From positions 1 to 61,791 of the forward strand of contig NZ_VZPF01000022.1 of assembly GCF_008801695.1 (NCBI RefSeq): a stretch of DNA of 61,791 bases, written 5' to 3'. Numbering within the stretch: position 1 is the stretch's first letter; each line of letters starts with the position of its first letter. A program made the position numbers and the translations under genes. Of this stretch, positions 51,502 to 61,791 are shown piece by piece. The DNA is from Pantoea stewartii subsp. stewartii. GTDB taxonomy: Bacteria > Pseudomonadota > Gammaproteobacteria > Enterobacterales > Enterobacteriaceae. The notes under the pieces are model-generated. The model was not told the DNA's origin. It saw nothing but the letters and a program-made list of their open reading frames with translations, and searched no databases.

Positions 51502-53937
51502 ATGTCAAAAGATCCTTTTCTGGACAGAGAAGCTGAAAAGTACGAAAACCCTATTCCAAGCCGTGAATTTATTCTGGCTTTATTAGAAAAACGCGAAAAA
51601 CCCGCCAGCCGCGAAGAGCTGGCACAAGAAATGAATTTGCAGGAAGAAGAGCACCTCGAAGCCTTACGCCGTCGTTTACGTGCAATGGAACGTGATGGCC
51701 AGTTAGTTTTCACCCGCCGCCAGTGTTATGCCCTGCCTGAACGTCTTGATCTGCTGCGTGGAAAGGTCATTGGTCATCGCGATGGCTATGGCTTTTTACG
51801 CGTTGAAGGGCAAAAAGACGATCTGTATCTTTCTGCCGAACAGATGAAATTTTGTATGCATGGCGATGTCATCCTGGCCCAACCGCTGGGGGCCGATCGG
51901 AAAGGTCGCCGCGAAGCGCGTGTCGTTCGGGTTCAGGAACCGCGCAATAATCAAATTGTCGGCCGCTATTTCACCGATGCCGGCGTCGGCTTTGTTGTGC
52001 CCGACGACAGTCGTCTGAGCTTCGATATTCTGATCGGGCCTGAAGAAACCATGAATGCCCGTATGGGGTCCGTCGTGGTCGTTGAGCTTTTACAACGTCC
52101 AACCCGCCGTTCGAAGGCAATCGGTAAAATCGCCGAGATTCTGGGCGATGATATGGGCACCAGCCTGGCCGTGGATATGGCGCTGCGCACCCATGAAATT
52201 CCGCACAGCTGGCCGCCAGAGGTTGAAGCTCAGGTGAGCAAGCTGAGTGAAGAGGTGCCCGAGTCGGCGAAAAAAGGCCGGGTCGATCTGCGCCAGTTGC
52301 CGTTAGTCACTATCGACGGTGAGGATGCCCGCGATTTTGATGACGCGGTTTACTGCGAGAAAAAGCGCGGAGGTGGCTGGCGTCTGTGGGTGGCCATTGC
52401 GGACGTCAGTTACTATGTTCGCCCCGGCACACCGCTGGATAACGAAGCACAGCAGCGCGGGACATCGGTATATTTCCCTTCGCAGGTAGTGCCGATGCTG
52501 CCGGAAGTGCTGTCGAACGGCTTGTGCTCGCTGAATCCTCAGGTCGATCGCCTGTGTATGGTGTGCGAAATGACCGTATCGGCAAAAGGTAAACTCACCG
52601 GCTTTAAACACTATGAAGCGGTGATGAACTCCCATGCGCGTCTGACCTACACCAAAGTGTGGAATATTCTGCAAGGCAACCCGGAGCTGTGTGAGCAGTA
52701 CGCGCCGCTGGTCAAAGACCTGCAGGAACTGCACAACATGTACCAGGTACTGGAAACCGCCCGCGAAGAACGGGGTGGTATCTCCTTTGAGACAGAAGAA
52801 GCGAAGTTTATTTTCAACGCTGAACGCCGCATCGAACGCGTTGAACGCACCTCGCGCAATGACGCCCACAAGCTGATTGAAGAGTGCATGATTCTGGCAA
52901 ACATTGCCTCTGCCCGCTTCGTGGAGAAGAATCAGGAGCCTGCGCTGTTCCGCGATCACGATCGCCCCAGCGACGACAGCATCAAAAGTTTCCGCACCGT
53001 ATTAAATGAACTTGGCCTGAGTCTGCCTGGAGGCAATAAACCGCAGCCTGTCGACTACGCCGCGTTGCTGGAGCAGGTTGCCGATCGTCCGGATGCGGAA
53101 ATGCTGCAAACCATGCTGCTGCGCTCCATGAAACAGGCGGTGTACGACCCGGAAAACCGTGGGCACTTTGGCCTGGCGCTGGCGTCATATGCTCACTTCA
53201 CTTCACCCATTCGCCGTTATCCGGATTTACTCCTGCACCGCGCCATCAAGTATTTGCTGGCTAAAGAGCAGGGCGACGTGAAAGGCCTGACGACACCAAC
53301 GGGCGGTTATCACTACGATATGCAGCAGATGCTGCAACTGGGCCAGCACTGTTCCATGACCGAGCGTCGTGCCGACGAAGCCACCCGCGATGTCGCCGAC
53401 TGGCTGAAATGTGACTTTATGCAGGATCAGGTCGGTAATGTCTTCAATGGTGTCATCTCCAGCGTTACCGGCTTTGGCTTCTTTGTCCGTCTCAGCGATC
53501 TGTTTATCGACGGCCTGGTGCATGTGTCGACACTGGACAATGATTACTACCGCTTTGATCCGGTGGGGCAGCGGTTGATCGGTGAATCCGGTGGACGCAC
53601 GTATCGCTTAGGTGATGCGGTTGAAGTGCGTGTTGAAGCGGTCCATATGGACGAGCGCAAGATTGACTTTGCGTTGATATCCAGCAAGCGTCAGGTGCGC
53701 GGCGAAGGGAAAACCGAACGTGACAAGGCGAAGCGGGACGGTAAAGCACCAACCAAACGCCGTCGCCAGGCCAGCCGTAAAACCAACTTTGAACCGGATT
53801 CCGCTTTCCGCAAGAGTGGCAGCAAGCCTGCTGCGGCAAAGACTGAGAAAAAAAGTAAAAAAGTTTCGGAGAAAACCCGTAAAATCGCCGCCGCCACTAA
53901 GGCGAAGCGCGCCGCGAAGAAGGCGAAGCCTGCCTGA
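51502..53937 (+). CDS. rnr: Ribonuclease R
   Basis: This 811-residue 3'-5' exoribonuclease (E. coli RNase R 813) degrades structured RNA, works in trans-translation and rises in cold and stationary phase. It has an N-terminal helix-turn-helix, two cold-shock domains, the RNB catalytic domain with aspartates in [14 protein letters not shown] (about 270-283), an S1 domain (about 640-725) and a Lys/Arg/Ala-rich tail (about 730-811) that targets ribosomes. It follows nsrR by 16 nt. Confidence 0.98.
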   Translation: MSKDPFLDREAEKYENPIPSREFILALLEKREKPASREELAQEMNLQEEEHLEALRRRLRAMERDGQLVFTRRQCYALPERLDLLRGKVIGHRDGYGFLRVEGQKDDLYLSAEQMKFCMHGDVILAQPLGADRKGRREARVVRVQEPRNNQIVGRYFTDAGVGFVVPDDSRLSFDILIGPEETMNARMGSVVVVELLQRPTRRSKAIGKIAEILGDDMGTSLAVDMALRTHEIPHSWPPEVEAQVSKLSEEVPESAKKGRVDLRQLPLVTIDGEDARDFDDAVYCEKKRGGGWRLWVAIADVSYYVRPGTPLDNEAQQRGTSVYFPSQVVPMLPEVLSNGLCSLNPQVDRLCMVCEMTVSAKGKLTGFKHYEAVMNSHARLTYTKVWNILQGNPELCEQYAPLVKDLQELHNMYQVLETAREERGGISFETEEAKFIFNAERRIERVERTSRNDAHKLIEECMILANIASARFVEKNQEPALFRDHDRPSDDSIKSFRTVLNELGLSLPGGNKPQPVDYAALLEQVADRPDAEMLQTMLLRSMKQAVYDPENRGHFGLALASYAHFTSPIRRYPDLLLHRAIKYLLAKEQGDVKGLTTPTGGYHYDMQQMLQLGQHCSMTERRADEATRDVADWLKCDFMQDQVGNVFNGVISSVTGFGFFVRLSDLFIDGLVHVSTLDNDYYRFDPVGQRLIGESGGRTYRLGDAVEVRVEAVHMDERKIDFALISSKRQVRGEGKTERDKAKRDGKAPTKRRRQASRKTNFEPDSAFRKSGSKPAAAKTEKKSKKVSEKTRKIAAATKAKRAAKKAKPA

Positions 53938-54003
53938 TGCGCCCAGGCCTCTGCGTTCGCGCAGGGGCTGTTATCCATTTATTTCCAACCACTGAGCAGA
54001 TTG

Positions 54004-54738
54004 ATGAGCGAAATTATTTTTGGTATCCATGCCGTGCAGGCGTTGCTGGAACGTGACCCACAACGTTTCCAGGAAGTCTTTATTCTCAAAGGCCGCGACG
54101 ATCGTCGACTGCAACCGCTGGTGACCGCGCTGGAAGCTCAAGGGATCGTCATTCAGCTGGCCGACCGCACATGGCTGGACAGCCAGGCCGAAGGCGGCGT
54201 ACATCAGGGCATCGTGGCACGTGTTAAGCCGGGTCGGCAGTATCAGGAGGGCGATCTGCCGGATCTGCTGCAGAGCCTGGAGAAACCCTTCCTGCTGGTG
54301 CTGGATGGCGTCACCGATCCGCATAACCTGGGTGCCTGCCTGCGCAGTGCCGACGCGGCGGGCGTACATGCCGTTATCGTGCCGAAAGATCGCTCTGCGC
54401 CCCTGAACGCAACCGCTAAAAAAGTGGCCAGCGGTGCAGCGGAAAACATCCCGTTAATCAGGGTCACGAATCTGGCGCGTACCTTACGTCTGCTACAGGA
54501 ATATCACATCTGGGTTGTGGGTACCGCTGGTGAAGCCGACCACACCGTTTATCAAAGTAAGATGACAGGCCCGATGGCGCTGGTCATGGGCGCGGAAGGC
54601 GAAGGCATGCGCCGCCTGACGCGTGAGCACTGTGACGAACTGATCAGCATTCCAATGGCAGGAAGCGTTTCCTCTCTCAATGTTTCAGTCGCAACGGGCG
54701 TCTGTTTGTTTGAGGCGGTGCGTCAGCGCAACGCGTGA
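54004..54738 (+). CDS. rlmB: 23S rRNA (guanosine-2'-O-)-methyltransferase RlmB
   Basis: This 244-residue SPOUT methyltransferase (E. coli RlmB 243) modifies G2251 in the ribosomal P-site. The N-terminal L30e-like RNA-binding domain (about 1-75) is followed by the knotted domain with [28 protein letters not shown] and [16 protein letters not shown]. The ATG at 54004 ([11 protein letters not shown]) is chosen over a TTG one codon upstream because it matches the family start. It lies 66 nt after rnr. Confidence 0.97.
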   Translation: MSEIIFGIHAVQALLERDPQRFQEVFILKGRDDRRLQPLVTALEAQGIVIQLADRTWLDSQAEGGVHQGIVARVKPGRQYQEGDLPDLLQSLEKPFLLVLDGVTDPHNLGACLRSADAAGVHAVIVPKDRSAPLNATAKKVASGAAENIPLIRVTNLARTLRLLQEYHIWVVGTAGEADHTVYQSKMTGPMALVMGAEGEGMRRLTREHCDELISIPMAGSVSSLNVSVATGVCLFEAVRQRNA

Positions 54739-54823
54739 TCGCCGCCGCAAATTAGGTTTTATGTCCGGTCATAATGGCCACTCACCTTACATACTGAGTG
54801 AGTGATATCCGCGAGGAGCCGTT

Positions 54824-56455
54824 ATGACCTGGACAACTCACACCGTGTTTAATCAACCTTTTCCTCTCAGTAACAGCAACCTGTTTCTGTCTGATGTGCC
54901 GTTATGTGACGCGCTGTTGCGTGAAGGCGGCGGAGGGGACAGCGACTGGCTGGCATCGGTAGGCAGTCAACTGGGCAGTGCAGAGTCGCTGGAGCTGGGG
55001 CGGCTTGCGAATACCTGTCCTCCTGAACTTCACCGCTATGATGCGCGCGGCGTAAGAGTGGATGACGTGCGCTTTCATCCTGCCTGGCATCTGCTGATGC
55101 AGGGCGTGTGCAGCAGCCGTCTGCATAACCTCAGCTGGCAGCCTGATGATGTACAGCCAAACGCCAGCGTGGCGCGCGCGGCCCGGTTTATTTTGCATGC
55201 CCAGGTTGAGGCCGGCACGCTTTGCCCGGTGACGATGACGCACGCCGCGATTCCCTTGCTGCAACGCTATCTGCCCACCGCGTTTCGGGGCTGGCTTGAG
55301 CCATTACTCAGCGATCGTTACGACACACATGCGATGCCGGGCGATCAGAAGCGTGGACTGTTGATCGGCATGGGGATGACTGAAAAGCAGGGCGGCAGCG
55401 ATGTGCTGACGAATACCACGCGCGCAGAGCCGCTGCAGGGACGGGGAAGTGGCAAAGCGTATCGCCTCATCGGCCATAAATGGTTTTTCTCTGTACCGCA
55501 AAGCGATGCCCACGTCATCCTGGCGCAAACGCAGCAGGGACTCAGCTGTTTCTTTCTGCCTCGCCTGCTGCCGGACGGGTCACATAACGCCATTTTCATT
55601 GAGCGCTTAAAAGACAAACTCGGTAACCGCGCCAATGCCAGTAGTGAAGTGGAGTTCAAAGACGCAACCGGCTGGCTGCTGGGTGAAGAGGGCGAAGGCG
55701 TGCGCCTGATCCTGAAAATGGCCGGCATGACGCGCTTTGACTGTGCGCTGGGCAGCCACGGACAAATGCGCCGGGCCTTCTCCGTCGCCCTTTACCATGC
55801 CCACCAGCGCCAGGTGATGGGAAAAAATCTGGTGGATCAGCCCCTGATGCGTCAGGTGTTAGCGCGTCAGGCGCTACAACTGGAAGGGCAAACGGCCTTA
55901 CTGATGCGGCTGGCGCGTGCCTGGTCGCAGGCGGATGACGCGAATCAGGCGGCGTTTGCCCGGCTGTTAACCCCCGAGGCGAAGTTTGTGATTTGCAAAG
56001 CGGGCATGCCGTTTGTAGCAGAATCCATGGAAATGCTGGGAGGCAATGGCTACTGCGAGGAAAGCGAACTGCCCCGGCTTTACCGTGATATGCCCGTTAA
56101 CAGCATCTGGGAAGGCTCAGGCAATGTGATGTGTCTGGATGTTCTGCGTGTGATAAGCAAAAAGAGCGGCATCGTGGAGGCGTTAATTCGGGAATGTGAT
56201 GAGGTAAAGGGCGTTAACCGCCACTTCGACAGACGCTGGCGTCAACTGAAGCTGCGCCTGGGCAAACACGATGAAGCCCAGGCGCGGACGTTAACACAGG
56301 ACATCCTGCAGTTGGCCACAGCGGTTCAGCTGTTACGCCACGCTGAACCGCGACTGGCGGATGCCTGGTGCGGCCAGTGGCTGGATACGCGGGGCGAACC
56401 CACTATCGATGCGGCACTGGCCGATCGCCTACTGGCGCGCGCCAGCGGCCGGTGA
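54824..56455 (+). CDS. aidB: Acyl-CoA dehydrogenase-like alkylation-response protein AidB
   Basis: This 543-residue flavoprotein (E. coli AidB 541) has the acyl-CoA dehydrogenase fold. In E. coli it is induced by Ada after alkylation and binds DNA; its in vivo reaction is not settled. The conserved segments KQGGSDVLTNTTRA, HKWFFSVPQSDAH, GMTRFDCALGSHGQMRRA and YRDMPVNSIWEGSGNVM are present. A palindrome (CACTCAC...GTGAGTG, 54780-54803) lies 20 bp before the start. Its last 27 bases overlap the convergent bsmA. Confidence 0.95.
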   Translation: MTWTTHTVFNQPFPLSNSNLFLSDVPLCDALLREGGGGDSDWLASVGSQLGSAESLELGRLANTCPPELHRYDARGVRVDDVRFHPAWHLLMQGVCSSRLHNLSWQPDDVQPNASVARAARFILHAQVEAGTLCPVTMTHAAIPLLQRYLPTAFRGWLEPLLSDRYDTHAMPGDQKRGLLIGMGMTEKQGGSDVLTNTTRAEPLQGRGSGKAYRLIGHKWFFSVPQSDAHVILAQTQQGLSCFFLPRLLPDGSHNAIFIERLKDKLGNRANASSEVEFKDATGWLLGEEGEGVRLILKMAGMTRFDCALGSHGQMRRAFSVALYHAHQRQVMGKNLVDQPLMRQVLARQALQLEGQTALLMRLARAWSQADDANQAAFARLLTPEAKFVICKAGMPFVAESMEMLGGNGYCEESELPRLYRDMPVNSIWEGSGNVMCLDVLRVISKKSGIVEALIRECDEVKGVNRHFDRRWRQLKLRLGKHDEAQARTLTQDILQLATAVQLLRHAEPRLADAWCGQWLDTRGEPTIDAALADRLLARASGR

Positions 56456-56755
56456 GGCACCGTAGAGGATCGCGGTGGTATACCAGATGCCAGGCGTTAT
56501 CGTTTCGTCGACCATCAGAATCTGATAATAAACGGCGCCTGCCTGATTCGCGCGCGCAGCAATCGCCCGCTCCGCGTCATCCGGTGAGCCTCTCACGCTG
56601 GCGCTAATCGTACCGAGCTTCGGTAAACCATAGCTTTGCGCGCGGGTAATCGACTGCGCCTGAGCCGTTGGCGCGGGCGGGGCTTTCGGCGTCTCCTGAA
56701 ACGCCGCGCAGCTACTCAACAACAGACTCAACGTCAGTAACATAACATAACGCAT
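56429..56755 (-). CDS. bsmA: Biofilm peroxide resistance lipoprotein BsmA
   Basis: This 108-residue lipoprotein has a type II signal peptide with lipobox LLSSC (Cys16) and a Pro/Ala-rich linker, then a DUF1471 domain (LGTISASVRGSPDDAERAIAAR, AGAVYYQI, TTAILYG). E. coli BsmA affects biofilm and peroxide resistance; the mechanism is unknown. It is the fourth DUF1471 gene in the window. Its 3' end overlaps the aidB 3' end by 27 bp on the opposite strand, and an additional tail (GASPAAGARQ) comes from that overlap. Confidence 0.9.
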   Translation of the reverse strand: MRYVMLLTLSLLLSSCAAFQETPKAPPAPTAQAQSITRAQSYGLPKLGTISASVRGSPDDAERAIAARANQAGAVYYQILMVDETITPGIWYTTAILYGASPAAGARQ

Positions 56756-56812
56756 AGCTAATCCTTGAGAGTCACCTTAACAGGATAAGTGTAAGCCACC
56801 GCCCCACGATCA

Positions 56813-58744
56813 TCACGACTTAATCGAGAAAACGCTGACAAGCTGCGTCAGGTGGTGGCCTTTATCACTCAGGCTCTGGGCTGTCTGTTCTGCCTGCGTA
56901 ACCAGTTCACTGTTCTGATGCGTGGCCTGGCTAATCTGATTCATCGCCAGGTTAACCAGGCCAATGCCTGCCGTTTGCTGTTGTGCGGCGACGTTAATTT
57001 CACCCATTAACGCCTGAACCTGCTCAATATGCGTCACAATTTCGCTCATCGCATCGCGGGTTTGTTCCGACAATGCATGGCCTTCAGCAACGTGACGTAT
57101 TGAGGTCGCAATCAACGTATCAATTTCTTTTGCTGCCTGGGCGGAACGCTGTGCCAGCGCCCGTACTTCGGCGGCAACGACGGCGAAGCCGCGCCCGTGC
57201 TCACCCGCCCGGGCGGCTTCCACCGCGGCGTTCAGCGCCAGAATATTGGTCTGGAAGGCAATGGACTCAATAACGTGCGTAATGTCAGCGATGCTCTGCG
57301 ACGAAACGTTAATGGCGGACATGGTGTTGACCGAACGGGTGACCGTCTGGTTGCCGTTATCCACAATACTGCTGGCCTCGGCCACCAGCGACATGGCCTG
57401 ACGCAGGCTGTCGGCGGTATGCTCAACGGTCGCACCAAACTGCTCCATGCTGGCCGATGTCTCTTCAACGCTGCTTGCTTGGCGCCCAATTTGCTCACTG
57501 ATGTTGTGACTGCTGGCGGCAATGGTATCCGTGCCATCGCTGATTTCCTGCGCGGCACGGCGAACCTGCGCGACTATTTTCTCCAGCCCTTCGCCAATCC
57601 CGTTAATGGCATTAATCAGCTGACCCACTTCATCGTGGCGCGTCGTAGCCAGATGAACCAGTAAGTTACCGGCCGCGTATTGCTCAGCCAAATGGATGAC
57701 CTGCTGTAACGGACGCGTAATGGCACGACGGCTGTACCAGACAAAACACGGCGCAAACAGCAAGACCAGAATCAGGCCGGTTATGAGGAACATATTGCGG
57801 CTGTGAATCACCGGTGCCAGCAGGCTGTCGCGGTTGACCTCACCGACCACAATCCAGTTCCAGCCAGGCAACTGTTGCCAGGCCAGCATTTTGGTTTCCC
57901 CATCAATATCGGCTTGCTGTACGCCCTCAGGCTGCGTCAGCATCGCGTTAAGCACGCCCTCCTGCCAGTCGGGACGTTTACCTTCAGCCTGTTTATCAAA
58001 CAGGTACTGCCCCTGCATAGCACCTGGCGTGCCGTTTAACACGTAGAAATGCCCACTGTCGCCCAGACGACGTGCCAGCACTTTTTCGCGCATCAGGCCG
58101 TACTGTTTATCGATCTGTACGCCAACAAAAATAATGGCAATCACGGTACCGCTGTCGTCTTTAACGGGCTGATACTGCGTGATATAACGGTGACCAAACA
58201 GGGTGGCCAGTCCACGGTAGATCTCGCCTTGCGTCACTTTTTTCCAGGCCCCACTGGTCCGATCAAGCTGGGTGCCAATGGCCCGGCTGCCATCTTCTTT
58301 TTTCAGCGAGGTGGAAACACGAATGAAATTATCACCATCACGCACAAAGATGGTGGCGACGGCCGACGTACGATCCGTAAAATCATCTACGGCAATTTGA
58401 TCGAGGTTCAGCGTTTTGAGCCCGGCCCGCAGAGTCGGTGTTGAAAACTCGCCCACCTGAATACGTGAAGTTTCATCGCGGCTGAAACGCTTAGGCAAAA
58501 AGCTGACAAACAGTTGAGTATAATTGCCCACTTCCTGCGTCAGCGTCGCGTTAAACATGGACGCCATTTCAGTAATGCCCTGCACCTGATTGACCATGTC
58601 ATCCATGGCGAGACTTTCCAACTGGCGTGAAGCATTTTGACTTTGAATCAGCGTCAAAACTAACAATAAAACGCCTACACTTACTGAAGTTAAGTCGCAC
58701 AGCTTCACTCCAAGGCTTGTTCTGCTGAGAGAGAAACGTTTCAT
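56813..58744 (-). CDS. Methyl-accepting chemotaxis protein with Cache-type sensor
   Basis: This 643-residue chemoreceptor has a transmembrane helix at about 16-33, a large periplasmic Cache-like domain (about 40-310; SGHFYVLNG and [12 protein letters not shown] are typical), a second helix (about 317-338), a HAMP domain (about 338-392) and a cytoplasmic signalling hairpin. The tip [19 protein letters not shown] is canonical. There is no C-terminal NWETF-type pentapeptide, so it lacks a direct CheR/CheB tether. The ligand is unknown. It sits between bsmA and yjfP, where E. coli has no receptor, so it is an accessory gene. Confidence 0.93.
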   Translation of the reverse strand: MKRFSLSRTSLGVKLCDLTSVSVGVLLLVLTLIQSQNASRQLESLAMDDMVNQVQGITEMASMFNATLTQEVGNYTQLFVSFLPKRFSRDETSRIQVGEFSTPTLRAGLKTLNLDQIAVDDFTDRTSAVATIFVRDGDNFIRVSTSLKKEDGSRAIGTQLDRTSGAWKKVTQGEIYRGLATLFGHRYITQYQPVKDDSGTVIAIIFVGVQIDKQYGLMREKVLARRLGDSGHFYVLNGTPGAMQGQYLFDKQAEGKRPDWQEGVLNAMLTQPEGVQQADIDGETKMLAWQQLPGWNWIVVGEVNRDSLLAPVIHSRNMFLITGLILVLLFAPCFVWYSRRAITRPLQQVIHLAEQYAAGNLLVHLATTRHDEVGQLINAINGIGEGLEKIVAQVRRAAQEISDGTDTIAASSHNISEQIGRQASSVEETSASMEQFGATVEHTADSLRQAMSLVAEASSIVDNGNQTVTRSVNTMSAINVSSQSIADITHVIESIAFQTNILALNAAVEAARAGEHGRGFAVVAAEVRALAQRSAQAAKEIDTLIATSIRHVAEGHALSEQTRDAMSEIVTHIEQVQALMGEINVAAQQQTAGIGLVNLAMNQISQATHQNSELVTQAEQTAQSLSDKGHHLTQLVSVFSIKS

Positions 58745-58777
58745 AAAGTACCTTTATTTTTTGTCAAATATGCACTA

Positions 58778-58804
58778 ACAACGGCAGCGCGGCGCAAATG
58801 TTTA
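58778..58804 (-). promoter_or_regulatory. sigma28 (FliA) promoter candidate of the chemoreceptor gene
   Basis: The minus strand reads TAAA, 15 bases, GCCGTTGT, close to the flagellar consensus TAAA-N15-GCCGATAA. It lies about 33 nt upstream of the chemoreceptor ATG, so the gene is probably co-expressed with the late flagellar regulon. Confidence 0.65.
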
Positions 58805-58898
58805 GTTAAGAAATTATTGCCTTTATGATGTTGTGAAGCGCGGAATTACATTAAACCCCTAATATGTCGTCTCAATTTGTCGTCGGAGAGGAGAAAAA

Positions 58899-59648
58899 AT
58901 GATAGAGCTCACCACGGAAAGGTTTGCAGGAATCGAGTGCCTGCATGCTGCGCCTGCGGGTCAGCGTCGCCAGCGCTTACCCACCCTCGTTTTCTATCAC
59001 GGGTTTACCTCATCCAAAGAGGTGTACGCTTACTTTGCCGTTGCGCTGGCGCAGGCAGGCTTCCGTGCCGTTATGCCCGATGCCGACATGCATGGTGCGC
59101 GTTATAACGGTGATGCCGAGACGCGGTTGCGCCATTTCTGGGACATCCTCAAACAGAACATTGATGAATTTCCGGCTATCGAGGCCGCCTTACGTGCCGA
59201 CGATCTGATTGCCGATGCGCGCTTTGCCGTTGCTGGCGCCTCAATGGGAGGCATGACGGCGCTGGGGATTATGGCGCGCTATTCACACATCCACAGCGTT
59301 GCCTGCATGATGGGGTCAGGCTACTTTATGCAGCTCAGTCATACGTTGTTTCCGCCTGTGGTGGTAACGAACGAAGAACAGAAAGCCCAGTTCACAGCAC
59401 GTATGGCGTCGCTGGCGGACTATGATCCTTCAGCCCGGCTGCAGAACCTGGCGAACCGGCCACTTTTGTTGTGGCACGGTGATGCCGATGAAGTGGTGCC
59501 TTTTGCTGAAACTCAGCGCCTGGATCGGGCATTACGCGAAAAGGGGCTTGATGCCCACCTGACCACGCTGTCCGAAACGCATATCGGACACAAAATTACG
59601 CCGTCAGGTCTGACCGCGCTGGTCAGCTTTTTTAAGCGTCAACTCTGA
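58899..59648 (+). CDS. yjfP: YjfP family alpha/beta-hydrolase (carboxylesterase)
   Basis: This 249-residue protein has the same length as E. coli YjfP. It has an alpha/beta-hydrolase fold with an oxyanion segment FYHGFTSSKE, nucleophile Ser115 in GASMGG, an acid residue in HGDADEV and a C-terminal histidine in THIGHKI. E. coli YjfP has esterase activity on short acyl esters; the natural substrate is unknown. It is divergent from the chemoreceptor gene and has a GGAGAGGAG ribosome-binding site. Confidence 0.93.
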   Translation: MIELTTERFAGIECLHAAPAGQRRQRLPTLVFYHGFTSSKEVYAYFAVALAQAGFRAVMPDADMHGARYNGDAETRLRHFWDILKQNIDEFPAIEAALRADDLIADARFAVAGASMGGMTALGIMARYSHIHSVACMMGSGYFMQLSHTLFPPVVVTNEEQKAQFTARMASLADYDPSARLQNLANRPLLLWHGDADEVVPFAETQRLDRALREKGLDAHLTTLSETHIGHKITPSGLTALVSFFKRQL

Positions 59649-59748
59649 TCCGTTAACGAAACCGCCCTCTTGCTTTGGCCCTTGCTTGCTTTTCACACAT
59701 AAGCGCGGGAGCGGGGCGGTCTCCCGCCGATTTAAATGAAATCCCCGC

Positions 59749-59777
59749 TTGAGTTTGTCCGCCCACGCCAGTATGAT
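59749..59777 (+). promoter_or_regulatory. promoter of the rpsF operon
   Basis: TTGAGT (59749-59754), a 17-bp spacer and TATGAT (59772-59777) form a good sigma70 promoter about 130 nt before rpsF, leaving room for the S6:S18 leader. Confidence 0.7.
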
Positions 59778-59841
59778 TACGCGTCAATTTTTCAGCTGCA
59801 TTCAGAGGTGTGTGTCATTTCGGTGATTCACAACCTATAAC

Positions 59842-60305
<464 letters not shown>

Positions 60306-60311
60306 TCCATC

Positions 60312-60861
<550 letters not shown>

Positions 60862-60888
60862 TCGGCAACTGTCCATTAACGACTTTAA

Positions 60889-61350
<462 letters not shown>

Positions 61351-61373
61351 TTTTTATTAGCCTGCCGCACCTG

Positions 61374-61404
61374 AACGCCGACACTTGTGTCGGCGTTTTT
61401 GTTT
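61374..61404 (+). terminator. intrinsic terminator of the rpsF operon
   Basis: AACGCCGACAC and GTGTCGGCGTT pair around TT, followed by TTTGTTTT. It lies 23 nt after rplI. Confidence 0.93.
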
Positions 61405-61791
61405 TCAGTCGTTAACACCCTTTCTTTTTCTGCCCGGCCCCATCCCTCTTCACCGGCACCCGCATCTTCGCCATCACATAAAGGCGTACCGGACAACCCG
61501 ATCCTCATGCGATCAACGCGCTGTTTGCCGATTAAAAGGTGACGATGATATGTGCGGCTAAACCCTCAGCGCATCAGGGTGACGACGCGACATCAGCGAC
61601 CACGCTCCGTCATCTGTGCTGACGCGGCTATCCGCTTGCGTTGCGGTTGGTCTGCCCGGAAACCGTAAGCGTCACATTTAAACCGTCTGTGCAGCGGGCT
61701 CCGGTTCCGGGAAAATAGTGTCCATCATTTTTTAATGGACACTATCGCGTGAAACACCGGACATGGCTCCTTGAGGCGCTTCGCCTCCATT
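61405..61791. other. 387-bp tail with no gene and a perfect inverted repeat
   Basis: No gene is supported. ATAGTGTCCAT (61715-61725) and ATGGACACTAT (61735-61745) are perfect 11-bp arms around a T-rich loop, and a smaller hairpin GAGGCG-CTT-CGCCTC follows at 61773-61787. On the minus strand a short open stretch ends MDTIFPEPEPAAQTV before a stop at about 61679-61681, starting inside the repeat. The region may be the edge of a mobile element or decayed DNA, but I cannot identify it. Confidence 0.5.

Noticed and set aside
52303..52959. Minus-strand open frame of 218 codons inside rnr
   Set aside because: Antisense shadow of the RNase R catalytic domain.

Overview
This 61.8 kb window is chromosomal DNA of an enterobacterium. 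Gene content, protein lengths and order follow the Escherichia coli blocks rrnD-fis-accBC-mre-rng-tldD-aae-argR-mdh and psd-orn-glyVXY-amiB-mutL-hfq-hfl-purA-rnr-rpsF-rplI. In E. coli these are two separate chromosome regions; here they are joined at mdh/mscM. A type II dehydroquinase gene (aroQ) upstream of accB, an AmiB with two LysM domains and a cluster of small DUF1471 proteins suggest Erwiniaceae (Pantoea/Erwinia-like), but the genus is an inference.

Layout. 1-3700: end of an rRNA operon (5S rRNA), the wreck of an Ntr-type amino-acid ABC transporter operon (yhdWXYZ), then fis and dusB. 3.7-10.5 kb, minus strand: prmA-panF-yhdT, accC-accB-aroQ and msrQ-msrP. 10.7-23.2 kb, plus strand: csrD, mreBCD, the nucleotide pyrophosphatase maf (yhdE), rng, yhdP and tldD. 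23.4-28.9 kb: the aae efflux locus (aaeR; aaeXA; aaeB broken and joined to a fragment of an Rpn-type nuclease gene), three tandem DUF1471 genes and a frameshifted argR. 29-36.5 kb: mdh, then mscM-psd-rsgA on the minus strand and orn. 36.6-37.3 kb: three identical tRNA-Gly(GCC) genes and an AT-rich stretch with DnaA boxes that resembles datA. 37.3-54.7 kb: queG, then nnr-tsaE-amiB-mutL-miaA-hfq-hflX-hflK-hflC, yjeT, purA, nsrR-rnr-rlmB. 54.8-61.4 kb: aidB, bsmA, a chemoreceptor gene, yjfP and the rpsF-priB-rpsR-rplI operon with its S6:S18 leader.

Most of the window is well-conserved housekeeping: fatty-acid precursor supply, cell shape, RNA decay, periplasmic repair, tRNA modification, mismatch repair, membrane-protein quality control and ribosomal proteins. 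The unusual signals are three broken loci. (1) A deletion joined the yhdW signal peptide to yhdZ, removing yhdX and yhdY, while a near-perfect sigma54 promoter and an NtrC site remain upstream. (2) aaeB is cut after about 172 codons and joined to an rpn fragment that carries its own frameshift. (3) argR carries one extra base at codon 33, and that base turns an imperfect inverted repeat into a perfect one, the hallmark of a quasipalindrome template-switch mutation. NsrR also has a shortened Fe-S cysteine loop. I see no CRISPR array, intact insertion sequence, prophage or obvious undescribed multi-gene system.
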